Below the pieces are notes generated by a model. That model ran no database searches and was not told the origin of the DNA. It saw only the letters and a list, made by a program, of their open reading frames with translations. A stretch of DNA of 42,249 nt from the NCBI GenBank assembly GCA_018221285.1, contig JAAOYJ010000002.1, positions 1 through 42,249 on the forward strand, in the 5' to 3' direction. Shown piece after piece: positions 21,599-28,559 of this stretch (within the stretch, counting starts at the first letter, position 1; every line of letters starts with the position of its first letter). Source of the DNA: Candidatus Pacearchaeota archaeon. Lineage in GTDB: Archaea; Nanobdellota; Nanobdellia; Pacearchaeales; GW2011-AR1. Position numbers and translations under genes: made by a program.

Positions 21599-21900
21599 CT
21601 CCCACACCCCTTGCAATCTCCTGCGCAAAACGTCTTGGCATGTTTATCTATTAGTTTAAGCATGGGAACGACAGTCTTCTTGTTAAGAGAGTAAATCCTC
21701 TGCTTGCCTTTTTGCTTAACGTCGACAATATTGCAACATTTCAAAGAAGCAAGAGCATGTGAAACCTTACTCTGCTCAACCTTTAATTCTTTAGACAATT
21801 CTGTGACATTTTTATCTTTCTGTCTAAGAGAAGTAACTATCTTTATCCTAAGAGGATTAGACAAATTAGTAAAGAATATGTGGTATGTTGAATTGTTCAT
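21595..21900 (-). CDS. arsR: ArsR-family repressor
   Basis: 101 residues. The winged helix is NPLRIKIVTSLRQKDKNVTELSKELKVEQSKVSHALASLKCCNIVDVKQKGKQRIY; the helix-turn-helix is clear. Metal/metalloid Cys are in LKCCNI, on the recognition-helix edge, and in the C-terminal FCAGDCKGCG. A perfect inverted repeat covers its own start codon, so it very likely represses this operon until As(III) or another thiophilic ligand binds. First gene of the five-gene chain. Confidence 0.9.
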   Translation of the reverse strand: MNNSTYHIFFTNLSNPLRIKIVTSLRQKDKNVTELSKELKVEQSKVSHALASLKCCNIVDVKQKGKQRIYSLNKKTVVPMLKLIDKHAKTFCAGDCKGCGR

Positions 21901-21918
21901 ATGAAAGTATATTCATAT
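21899..21918 (-). promoter_or_regulatory. ArsR operator
   Basis: ATATGAA-AGTATA-TTCATAT, a 7-bp perfect inverted repeat with 6-nt spacer, begins in the start codon of arsR. The TATA box (TATATACTT on the minus strand, about 21920-21930) abuts it 26 nt before the ATG. Binding would block both polymerase and the leaderless start. Confidence 0.75.
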
Positions 21919-21953
21919 AAGTATATAAATGTTTTGGGAATTAATAGTTTTAT

Positions 21954-22778
21954 CTAATACTGGCGGATAGATCTTGGAAGCGATTCGTAAATAAATTCTA
22001 ACTTTGGTATTTTGCTTAGAGATTCTTTTATATTTCCATAAATTTCTTTTTTCGGAAAATATCCCTCTAGAGACCTAATAATTTCTTTAAATGTAAACAC
22101 CAAGAGATTATTATTAAGAGCCAAGAGATTATAAGACTCCTCTTCACAAAAAGAATTGAAAGAAGACACCAAGAGATATTCTTCCTTCCCGAAAGATAAA
22201 ATATCTGCGTCTTGAGGGTGAAAGTGAGGGTGCACAAAACCACACAACCATCTATATAAATTATAGTTATTTTTGGTTTTTTCACTTAATCTCCTTAAGT
22301 TATATTTTTTATCATTTTTAGACTTTGTATTATGATATTCATAAAATTCTTTTTCATTAAATATAAAATATTGCAGTTTAATTCCTCTTTCAAAATTATC
22401 TCTTAATAATGATTTAGATTCTATATAATTTCCTTTTACAATTAAATCTTGGATAATCTTCGAAGTCTTAATCATTCTTCCTAAAAACGATTGGATAAAA
22501 AACAAAACGTCTTTATTAAAATCATTTTTGAACAATACGAAATTGCTTATGTAGGTTATAAAAACGTCATTTATTATTTGCCTATTTTCTACTGATACTT
22601 CTAAAATAATTCTATCTTTTTTGATTGTTTCCCTCTTTACATAATAACTACTTCTCTCAAAATGATAGTCCCAAGTCATATCCGCGAAGGAAACCTTATC
22701 TAATTGGGATTCTTTAATTCTAAAAGGGTCGTTTTGGCTCATCTCTATATTGAATTTTCTTAAAGGAAGTTTTACCAT
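21954..22778 (-). CDS. Unknown protein, possibly DUF5677-like
   Basis: 274 residues from ATG 22778; an upstream in-frame TTG (22826) is less likely because TTAAAATATTC lies 26 nt before the ATG. Mostly helical. SKSLLRDNFERGIKLQYFIFNEKEFYEYH and LYRWLCGFVHPHFHP recall the R-x-x-x-E and S-x-x-x-H patterns of DUF5677/HEPN-like helical proteins, but the match is weak. It follows the tRNA-Trp gene and ends in the ArsR promoter region. Function unknown. Confidence 0.6.
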   Translation of the reverse strand: MVKLPLRKFNIEMSQNDPFRIKESQLDKVSFADMTWDYHFERSSYYVKRETIKKDRIILEVSVENRQIINDVFITYISNFVLFKNDFNKDVLFFIQSFLGRMIKTSKIIQDLIVKGNYIESKSLLRDNFERGIKLQYFIFNEKEFYEYHNTKSKNDKKYNLRRLSEKTKNNYNLYRWLCGFVHPHFHPQDADILSFGKEEYLLVSSFNSFCEEESYNLLALNNNLLVFTFKEIIRSLEGYFPKKEIYGNIKESLSKIPKLEFIYESLPRSIRQY

Positions 22779-22839
22779 AGATATACTTATGTAATTAGAA
22801 TATTTTAATCTTCTGCAAAATAGCAATTTATCTAAAAAA

Positions 22840-22926
22840 TGGGCCAGGAGGGAATTTAACCCCCGTCCGCCGGGGTCTCCAAAAAATTTCTGGAGCCGGC
22901 AATAATAAACATTATACTACTGACCC
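22840..22926 (-). tRNA. tRNA-Trp (CCA) with a 15-nt intron
   Basis: Acceptor GGGTCAG/CTGGCCC (one T-G wobble), discriminator A, D-arm GTA/TAT, anticodon stem GCCGG/CCGGC, loop C-T-CCA-G-/-C, T-arm GGGGG/CCCTC with loop TTAAATT. The intron follows position 37 and contains TGGAG, which pairs with the CTCCA of the anticodon loop, as in archaeal bulge-helix-bulge introns. Oddity: position 19 is T and position 56 is A, replacing the near-universal G19-C56 pair by a possible U-A pair. TTTTTT follows the 3' end. CCA is not encoded. Confidence 0.85.
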
Positions 22927-23396
22927 GTATGGTGTAACTCTCTATGACAGTTAGCACATAATAATATACACTTTTTTATTTCTTTTAAAAGCTTCTGTCT
23001 AGATTCGTTTTTTAATAAAAGACTTACATTTCCTTCCTTATCTCCTTTTTGATGATGGAAATCAAAAACAGCAAAGCACTTATTATTATAACCACATTTT
23101 TGACATTTCCCGCCGAGCATTTTAACCATCTCTTTCTTAAGCTCCCTCATTCTATTTATTTTTCTTCGGTAAATTCTCTCTTTATTTTTTTCATAATATC
23201 TTTTTTCTATAATCTTCCTCGGAGTTCTTCCTGGATAAACTCTCGATAGATGCCCATGCCTTGAAAGACCCAATCTTGCCCCTTTATGTTGTATTGCTCT
23301 TCGACTCCTATTTAATCTTTCACACATTTCATCCATATTAGGATTTGTAGAATAATTTTTTTTAAGATAAGATATATCTTCATCTGACCATGTCAT
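22917..23396 (-). CDS. HNH endonuclease with N-terminal SANT/Myb-like DNA-binding domain
   Basis: 159 residues. N-terminus MTWSDEDISYLKKNYSTNPN and ERLNRSRRAIQHKGARLGLSR is the Myb/SANT-like DNA-recognition domain found in phage and homing HNH enzymes. A basic linker follows, then the HNH zinc-finger nuclease: GGKCQKCGYNN, FDFHHQKGDKEGN and CILLCANCHRELHH. It nicks or cuts DNA. Its last ten bases, including the TAG stop, are the first ten bases of tRNA-Trp. Probably a selfish or homing gene that settled at the tRNA. Confidence 0.85.
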   Translation of the reverse strand: MTWSDEDISYLKKNYSTNPNMDEMCERLNRSRRAIQHKGARLGLSRHGHLSRVYPGRTPRKIIEKRYYEKNKERIYRRKINRMRELKKEMVKMLGGKCQKCGYNNKCFAVFDFHHQKGDKEGNVSLLLKNESRQKLLKEIKKCILLCANCHRELHHTGQ

Positions 23397-23506
23397 AATA
23401 TAAAGAATGCTTTTGGGTATTTAATACTTTGTACCTCTTTTGGGATTACGATGCTCTACGCACCCTTATTATTAGTAGAATTAATCTATTTTTAAGTTTA
23501 TTTATC

Positions 23507-23599
23507 TTATTTAATTCCCTGAATTTCCCTAATCTCTTCCCCGTTTATTGAACAACCCTTCCGATTGGCTTGCGTAGCAATTGTTATCGCAAGTTTGTT
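23507..23599 (-). pseudogene. In-frame extension/duplicated tail after the PIN gene stop
   Basis: Directly after the TAG of the PIN gene the same frame stays open for 30 codons (from NKLAITIATQANR to GEEIREIQGIK) and ends at TAA 23507-23509. Its KGCSINGEEIREI copies the KGCSISGEEIKGI at the PIN C-terminus. Either a tail duplication or a premature stop. From 23397 to 23506 nothing else is seen. Confidence 0.6.
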
Positions 23600-24277
23600 C
23601 TATCTCATGCTTTCAATTCCCTTAATTTCTTCACCAGAGATAGAACAACCTTTGAACTTGACAGCCCATAATAATGCCTCGAGGACTTTAGGCCCTTTCA
23701 ATTTTACAATTCCTTTCTTATGCATCATATAGACCATCTCTGCAGAACGAATTATCCTGAAGCCTTTGAAAGGCTTGAAGTTCACTTTATTCAGTGTGAC
23801 TTTTGCGTGCAGTTTTCTTTGAAGTAGTTTCTTTAGATTATCTGGTTTCTCAACAAGCATCCTCATTGTTCGTTCATCTATTGCCACAACATTCGGAATC
23901 TTCTTTTCATTAAGAATCTTGCTCAGTGCAAGACACGAAGACTCCCCAATACTAATCAAATGAATATCTTTTCCTCTTCCAATAAAAAACTTGTTCGCAA
24001 CATCCATCATATCCTCAGACGCAGGAAAAATCTCCTTGTCCTCAACACCCATCGAAGACGGCAATTCAATCACTTTCTCGTCTAGCAACTGCTTCAACTT
24101 CAGCGCCTCAAGCTCAAACCTCTTAATTGTCAACGGCTTATCTATAATCTCTTTCTTAACTTCCTCTGTTATTATGAATTTTCCATCAAAAACTTTTTTC
24201 AATTCTCTCAACTCAGGTAGAAGCCCATTCATTGCCAAACTAATCAATGTGCTTGCGTCGAATATTATTGCCTTCAT
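23600..24277 (-). CDS. PIN-domain protein
   Basis: 225 residues. The N-terminal FDASTLISLAMNG (first Asp) and later acidic residues in GESSCLALSKIL and VAIDERTMRML fit the PIN metal site; the C-terminus carries an extra helical region (about 165-225). Long PIN proteins of this type occur in DPANN and Euryarchaeota with unknown RNA targets. It overlaps the upstream gene by 4 nt, giving a two-gene unit that looks like a toxin-antitoxin or RNA-processing pair. Its TAG stop is followed by an in-frame extension. Confidence 0.75.
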   Translation of the reverse strand: MKAIIFDASTLISLAMNGLLPELRELKKVFDGKFIITEEVKKEIIDKPLTIKRFELEALKLKQLLDEKVIELPSSMGVEDKEIFPASEDMMDVANKFFIGRGKDIHLISIGESSCLALSKILNEKKIPNVVAIDERTMRMLVEKPDNLKKLLQRKLHAKVTLNKVNFKPFKGFRIIRSAEMVYMMHKKGIVKLKGPKVLEALLWAVKFKGCSISGEEIKGIESMR

Positions 24278-24837
24278 TTTGCAAACATCTCCACTGCTAA
24301 TTTAATTCTCGCTTTGGCTCCCAAGGTTTTGTTTTCTGGAGCATCTGAAATCCCTGTTCTTCCTGCATAGCTTGCTAGTTCAAACATTGTAATTCCAAGA
24401 AGCTTTGCTGTCTGCTCCATAGAAACACCATGCTCATACATCCTAGAGGCCTTGTTTATACTCGCCTTCCTGAAAACCTCTTGAATATATGCTTTCAGTT
24501 TTCCAGATAGTTTTCCAATCGCTCCTCTGATTAGTTCCATATTATGTCTAAACTTTTTTTCATCGTTTTTCTTTAGATCTATTATAGAATTATCAATCGA
24601 GGAAATTATTATCTTATGAAAATTCTTCCAACCTGGAAGCGCCTGATAATTCGCCCTCTCAAGAATCTTTCCAATAGAATAAATCACCACAGCAGTAGCA
24701 ATATTGTCAGGGTCCTGTGTCCTCGAAGCTGTGTTGATTGTCTGATTGCTTAACTCTTTCAACTTCACCACATCACCCTTCTCAATAGCAACCCTTGCCT
24801 CCTCAAAAATCCTCAGAACATTATCACTCTCTTTCAT
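24274..24837 (-). CDS. Helical protein with C-terminal HTH-like segment, partner of PIN gene
   Basis: 187 residues, not recognised. All helical; NKASRMYEHGVSMEQTAKLLGITMFELASYAGRTG reads like a helix-turn-helix near the C-terminus (about 130-165). The middle (NDEKKFRHNMELIRGAIGKLSGKL) is amphipathic. Encoded immediately before the PIN gene with a 4-nt overlap, it could be the regulator or antitoxin of that nuclease. Divergent from the MYG1 gene 50 nt away. Confidence 0.6.
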   Translation of the reverse strand: MKESDNVLRIFEEARVAIEKGDVVKLKELSNQTINTASRTQDPDNIATAVVIYSIGKILERANYQALPGWKNFHKIIISSIDNSIIDLKKNDEKKFRHNMELIRGAIGKLSGKLKAYIQEVFRKASINKASRMYEHGVSMEQTAKLLGITMFELASYAGRTGISDAPENKTLGAKARIKLAVEMFAK

Positions 24838-24886
24838 GTGGGAAGAAAGAAAAAAGATTATTTAAAGGTTGATATTATATAGTGGT

Positions 24887-25759
24887 ATGAAATCAGTAGC
24901 AGTTCATAATGGAAATTTTCACGCAGACGATGTCCTTGCAGTAGCGATTCTTAGATTGCTCTACCCCAAAATAAAAATAATCAGAACACGAGATCCTGAA
25001 AAATTGAAGGAGGTAGATTTTAGAGTTGATGTCGGGGGAAAGTATAATCCTGAGACAGGAGATTTCGACCATCATCAAAGTGAGTTTACTGAAAAAAGGG
25101 CAAATGGAATTCCTTATGCTTCTGCAGGATTAATCTGGAGATACTTTGGAATGAAACTCGTCAATTCAAAAGAAGGTTTTGAATATATAGATGAGAAAAT
25201 AATTCAACTAATCGACGCAGAAGACAACGGGATTAAACCCTATTCTACTGAAATCGTATATGTCTATGATCTAAGGAATATCCTTGATTCCTTTAACCCA
25301 AACTGGCAGAGGAAAGATTTAGATAAAGATAAACTTTTTGAAGAAGCAGTTTTATTTGCAACAAATCTATTGAAGAGGGAGTTAGATTTGGCGAAAGGGA
25401 TTGCCAAAGCAGACAAAATAATCAGAGAAATTATTTCAAAATCAAATGGGGATTATATTGTTCTGGACTCTTTTGCCCCCTGGAAAAAAACAGTTATAGA
25501 AAAATCTGATCTCAAGTTCGTAATATCTGAAAACGAGAGTAATAATCAATGGCACCTCCATGCGGTTCCTATGAAAGAAAATAGTTTTGATAGCCGAAAG
25601 AATTTTCCAAAAAAATGGGCTGGGTTGAGGGGCGAAGAATTAATTAAAGTGACAGGAGTAAAAGACGCTATTTTTTGTCACAAGAATCTCTTTGCAGCAG
25701 GAGCTAACTCAAAAGAAGGCGCAATTAAATTAGTTGAATTAGCTTTGAAAGAAAAATGA
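24887..25759 (+). CDS. MYG1-family protein (UPF0160), predicted DHH-like nuclease
   Basis: 290 residues from ATG 24887; TATTTAAAGG 26 nt upstream supports this start rather than the TTG at 24869. Family motifs: VAVHNGNFHADDVLAVAIL, VDVGGKYNPETGDFDHHQ, ANGIPYASAGLIW and IDAEDNG; the DHH-type His/Asp residues are in place. Eukaryotic MYG1 is a 3'-5' RNA exonuclease of mitochondria and nucleolus. The archaeal role is unproven, but linkage to an Fcf1-like PIN gene, Rpo7 and ribosomal genes fits RNA processing. Confidence 0.9.
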   Translation: MKSVAVHNGNFHADDVLAVAILRLLYPKIKIIRTRDPEKLKEVDFRVDVGGKYNPETGDFDHHQSEFTEKRANGIPYASAGLIWRYFGMKLVNSKEGFEYIDEKIIQLIDAEDNGIKPYSTEIVYVYDLRNILDSFNPNWQRKDLDKDKLFEEAVLFATNLLKRELDLAKGIAKADKIIREIISKSNGDYIVLDSFAPWKKTVIEKSDLKFVISENESNNQWHLHAVPMKENSFDSRKNFPKKWAGLRGEELIKVTGVKDAIFCHKNLFAAGANSKEGAIKLVELALKEK

Positions 25760-26127
25760 AACAAGCATTACTCGACACGAACTTTATCCTTACCTGTGTT
25801 AGGCAGAAGATAGACTTTTTCGAAGATATAAAATTCATGGGAATGAAAATTATTATTCCTATTCCAGTCATAGAAGAGATTAAGAGGGTAGCAAGTTCGA
25901 AGCAAAAGGCTCATTCAAAGGATGCTGCAGAACTTGCTCTGAGAATTTTGGAAAAGAACAATTTCAAAAAAATCAAACTTGATAAAAAACCAGTCGACAA
26001 TGGAATAAAAGATTTCGCGAATAAAAACAAAAACGTAATCGTCGCAACACTTGACAGGGAACTCAAGAATAAAATCAAGGGCAATAAATTGGTAATTAGG
26101 GGAAAGAAGACGTTGGAAGTTATGTAG
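25756..26127 (+). CDS. PIN-domain protein of the Fcf1/Utp24 type
   Basis: 123 residues. LLDTNFILTCVRQKIDFFEDI, PIPVIEEIKRVA, KDAAELALRIL and VIVATLDRELKNKIK hold the four acidic residues of the PIN site and match the archaeal Fcf1-like subgroup, thought to act in rRNA processing. It overlaps the MYG1 stop by 4 nt and precedes rpo7, a neighbourhood widely kept in archaea. Confidence 0.88.
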   Translation: MKQALLDTNFILTCVRQKIDFFEDIKFMGMKIIIPIPVIEEIKRVASSKQKAHSKDAAELALRILEKNNFKKIKLDKKPVDNGIKDFANKNKNVIVATLDRELKNKIKGNKLVIRGKKTLEVM

Positions 26128-26186
26128 GGCCATCTAAGACATAAGCAAACTTTAAAAACCAATTTTCACTACTTTTTTCAGTTAAA

Positions 26187-26798
26187 ATGTTCTATATTAC
26201 AGAGGTTCAGGATTATGTAAGAGTCGCGCCGAAGTTATTCGGCCTACCTACTGCAGAGGCCATTGCCAAACAGCTGAAGGAGACTTATGCAGAGTATTAC
26301 GACGAGGAATTAGGGAAAGCTGTCACAGTAATTGATATCATGGAAGTCGGTGAAGGAGTCATAATTCCTGGAGACGGCGCAGCATACTACAACGCAAGAT
26401 TCAAGTTACTTGTATGGAAACCAGAGTTACAAGAGTTAGTTTTCGGAACAATTGCAGAAATCACAAATTTCGGAGCCTTTATTGACATGGGCGCAATGAG
26501 GGGAATGATCCACATTGGGCAGACAATGGACGATTACGTTAGTCTGAATATTAAAACGGGATCATTACTAGGAAAGTCAAGTAAGAGAGGATTAAAACAA
26601 AAAGATTTATGCCAGGCGAGGATCGTATCTTTGAGTCACAAGGCAGACGAGCCAAAAATTGGGCTGACAATGAGACAACCTGGTTTAGGAAAATTAGATT
26701 GGATTAAGGAAGATAAACAGAAAAAAGAAGCAGAAGCAAAGAAGCTCGCAAGAGTCGAGGAAAAAGCCATGAAAGGTAAAGGAGGAAAGAAGAAATAA
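26187..26798 (+). CDS. rpo7: RNA polymerase subunit Rpo7 (RpoE')
   Basis: 203 residues. The N-terminal RNP-like tip domain (MFYITEVQDYVRVAPKLFGL) and the C-terminal S1/OB domain (VFGTIAEITNFGAFIDMGAMRGMIHIGQ) are complete. With Rpo4 it forms the polymerase stalk that binds nascent RNA and helps open promoters. The C-terminus adds a Lys-rich tail (EEKAMKGKGGKKK). A CTTTAAAAACC TATA box precedes it. Its stop overlaps the Spt4 start (TAATG), the standard archaeal pair. Confidence 0.96.
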   Translation: MFYITEVQDYVRVAPKLFGLPTAEAIAKQLKETYAEYYDEELGKAVTVIDIMEVGEGVIIPGDGAAYYNARFKLLVWKPELQELVFGTIAEITNFGAFIDMGAMRGMIHIGQTMDDYVSLNIKTGSLLGKSSKRGLKQKDLCQARIVSLSHKADEPKIGLTMRQPGLGKLDWIKEDKQKKEAEAKKLARVEEKAMKGKGGKKK

Positions 26799-26989
26799 TG
26801 GCAAAACAAAAAGCATGCAAAATTTGCAACACAATTTATGAAAGAGAGACAAAGTGTCCTAGCTGTGATGCTAAAGAGTCAACAGGGTCATTCAAAGGAC
26901 GAATTGTCGTGGCGAATCCTGAAAAATCAGAGATCGCTCAAAAATTAAATATTAAAGAAAAAGGAAACTTTGCAATTAAGACCAAATAG
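26798..26989 (+). CDS. spt4: Transcription elongation factor Spt4 (RpoE'')
   Basis: 63 residues, full length. Zinc ribbon CKICNTIY...CPSCD and the strand GRIVVANPEKSEIAQKLNI are typical. Pairs with Spt5 to clamp polymerase for processive elongation. Coupled to rpo7 by a one-base overlap; S24e follows. Confidence 0.95.
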   Translation: MAKQKACKICNTIYERETKCPSCDAKESTGSFKGRIVVANPEKSEIAQKLNIKEKGNFAIKTK

Positions 26990-26993
26990 TTCT

Positions 26994-27422
26994 ATGGAAT
27001 TCAAAACAATATCTGATATCGAAAATCCTTTATTCGAGAGAAGGGAAATAGAAGGGGAGATTCATGCAGAGATAACTCCAAGCCGGCAAAATGTTGCGAA
27101 ATTGCTTGCCGAGAAGTTTTCTGTCCCAGCCGAGAATATCAAGATTAGAACAATCATGGGAAAGTTCGGCTCAAAGGTTTTCATAATCAATGCTAATATC
27201 TATAAGTCAGCAGAAGACAAGGACAAACTTGAAATTAAGAAAAAGAAAGATGCTGTAGCTGAGACAAAATCTGTTGAAGAAGATAAACCTGCTGAGACGC
27301 CTAAGGAAGAAGTTAAGGAAGAAGAGAAACCAGTTGAAGAAGATAATCTTGAGGAACCTGTTCAAGATGCACCCGTTGAAACTCCAAAAGAAGAAGATAA
27401 ACCTGAAGAGGTGAAAGAATAA
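26994..27422 (+). CDS. rps24e: Ribosomal protein S24e with acidic C-terminal extension
   Basis: 142 residues from ATG 26994, 4 nt after the Spt4 stop. MEFKTISDIENPLFERREIEGEIHAE, SRQNVAKLLAEKF and IRTIMGKFGSKVFIINANIY are the S24e core (about 1-85). From about residue 90 the protein has a Pro/Glu/Lys tail with repeated ETPKEE and EEDKPEE, not part of the family and probably disordered. Small-subunit assembly protein. Confidence 0.95.
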   Translation: MEFKTISDIENPLFERREIEGEIHAEITPSRQNVAKLLAEKFSVPAENIKIRTIMGKFGSKVFIINANIYKSAEDKDKLEIKKKKDAVAETKSVEEDKPAETPKEEVKEEEKPVEEDNLEEPVQDAPVETPKEEDKPEEVKE

Positions 27423-27423
27423 A

Positions 27424-27681
27424 ATGGCAAAAAAGAAAAAAGCAAAGACAGGGAAGAAACCCCATAAGAACAAGCCAACTAGCAAAAAATATACTAAATA
27501 TAAAATTGATGGTGATAAGGTTACGCGAGAAAGGTTTTGCCCGAGATGTGGGCCAGGAGTTTTTATGATGCAATCCCAGGGACGAGTTTACTGTGGCAAA
27601 TGTAAATATTCTGAGTTTGAGAGTAAAAAAGGGAAAGAGGAAGTTAAGGAAGAGAAAGAGCCTGTCTCTAAAGAAGGGTAA
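27424..27681 (+). CDS. rps27ae: Ribosomal protein S27ae
   Basis: 85 residues. A basic N-terminus (KKKKAKTGKKPHKNK) is followed by YKIDGDKVTRERFCPRCGPGVFM and the second CxxC VYCGKCKYSEF, forming the S27ae zinc finger. A charged tail rich in Glu/Lys follows, like that of S24e. It lacks fused ubiquitin, as in archaea. Last gene of the rpo7-spt4-S24e-S27ae operon. Confidence 0.96.
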   Translation: MAKKKKAKTGKKPHKNKPTSKKYTKYKIDGDKVTRERFCPRCGPGVFMMQSQGRVYCGKCKYSEFESKKGKEEVKEEKEPVSKEG

Positions 27682-27737
27682 GCACGTATAACTACTATAG
27701 ACTAATTACCACCTGTCATTTTGCAAGGGTAACATAA

Positions 27738-27753
27738 CCGAAAGGTTTATATA
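27738..27753 (+). promoter_or_regulatory. Strong BRE/TATA promoter
   Basis: CCGAAAGG (BRE-like) followed by TTTATATA, one of the best promoters in the window. Transcription should start near 27773-27778, more than 85 nt before any start codon, unlike the leaderless genes around it. Confidence 0.65.
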
Positions 27754-27774
27754 GTTTAAGGAGTTCTATTTACT

Positions 27775-27845
27775 ATCACCTCTTTTTACCCAGGAGAGGC
27801 TTCAAGTCATACTATTTGTTCGATTTGGAAACTCTCCCAGGGTTT
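27775..27845 (+). ncRNA. Candidate structured small RNA
   Basis: ACCC (27788) pairs with GGGT (27840), GGAGAG (27793) with CTCTCC (27832), and TTC with GG-A further in, with an internal G-A/C-A mismatch step between, capped by a loop of about 23 nt. No C/D boxes are visible, and no clear ACA end. A strong promoter fits its 5' end. It may be an independent small RNA or a structured leader of the small gene at 27881. Confidence 0.45.
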
Positions 27846-27880
27846 TATAATCAAATTATAGTATGAGGAAGAATAATAAA

Positions 27881-28081
27881 ATGGTAAATAAAATGGAAAA
27901 AATATTAGGAAAAACTTTAGTAAAAGGACTTGAAATTGCGGGAGTATATGTTCAATATGGGATTGCATGTTTAGGTTTAGCAAATGATGGTTTCCTTAAT
28001 GGTTATACTAATGAATGGGAAAAGAAAGTGAAAAAGCACAAAAAAGATTTTACAGATGCTAAAGATAAATATATTCAATAA
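27881..28081 (+). CDS. Hypothetical protein, 66 aa
   Basis: Not recognised. A mildly hydrophobic centre (LEIAGVYVQYGIACLGLAN) lies between Lys-rich ends (MVNKMEKILGKTLVKG; EKKVKKHKKDFTDAKDKY), suggesting a short amphipathic or membrane-associated helix. In-frame ATGs lie at 27863, 27881 and 27893. TTTTATAAT at 27842-27850 favours 27881. From 28082 to 28239 nothing convincing is seen. Confidence 0.45.
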   Translation: MVNKMEKILGKTLVKGLEIAGVYVQYGIACLGLANDGFLNGYTNEWEKKVKKHKKDFTDAKDKYIQ

Positions 28082-28239
28082 TAATATTCAAAAAAAGAGT
28101 GGGCCTAATAAAATTACGAATTTTGCCCAATTATATTCATATTATCTAGATACACCAAAAATGGAGGAGAGAACTTAATTGACACTGCTCCTAGGTATTA
28201 TAATCATACTTAATCACAACAATCTTTAAAAATCATGAA

Positions 28240-28518
28240 ATGGATTTTATGATTAAGATGGGACAAGAAAAACTTAGAGATAGAGATAATATTCTTTTAA
28301 GAGAAAAGAATTTCTACTTATACCCCCCTGCTACCAATATGCCCTTTATTGGATATCTTGTAAAAACTGATAATGGTTTTGATCTAGAATCTTCTCAAGA
28401 TGTTACAATACCTATTTCTGAAGATAATTCTAAAAATCTAACAAGGATAACTCATCCAGAAAGAGTTTTAGAAGAACTAGAGGCTGATATAGAGTTTATG
28501 AGAAATAGATTAAATTAA
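28240..28518 (+). CDS. Hypothetical protein, 92 aa
   Basis: Not recognised. Soluble: LYPPATNMPFIGYLVKTDNGFDLESS reads as a beta-rich core and RITHPERVLEELEADIEFMRNRLN as a C-terminal helix. TTTAAAAA at 28225-28232 is the likely TATA box; with 26-nt spacing the in-frame ATG at 28258 (MGQEKLRDRDN) may be the true start instead of 28240. Ends 41 nt before scpA. Confidence 0.5.
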   Translation: MDFMIKMGQEKLRDRDNILLREKNFYLYPPATNMPFIGYLVKTDNGFDLESSQDVTIPISEDNSKNLTRITHPERVLEELEADIEFMRNRLN

Positions 28519-28559
28519 TCCTCCAACAAACTTAAATAATCTTCATGTCTTTATTTATC

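Noticed and set aside
23507-23602. Pyrrolysine or stop readthrough at the TAG of the PIN gene
   Set aside because: TAG also ends the DUF1858 gene, the HNH gene and a peptide ORF in this window, and no Pyl machinery is seen; tail duplication is simpler.
26994-27422. Acidic tail of S24e as a frameshift artefact
   Set aside because: The tail is in frame up to the stop just before S27ae, which itself has a similar charged tail; it is a lineage-specific extension.
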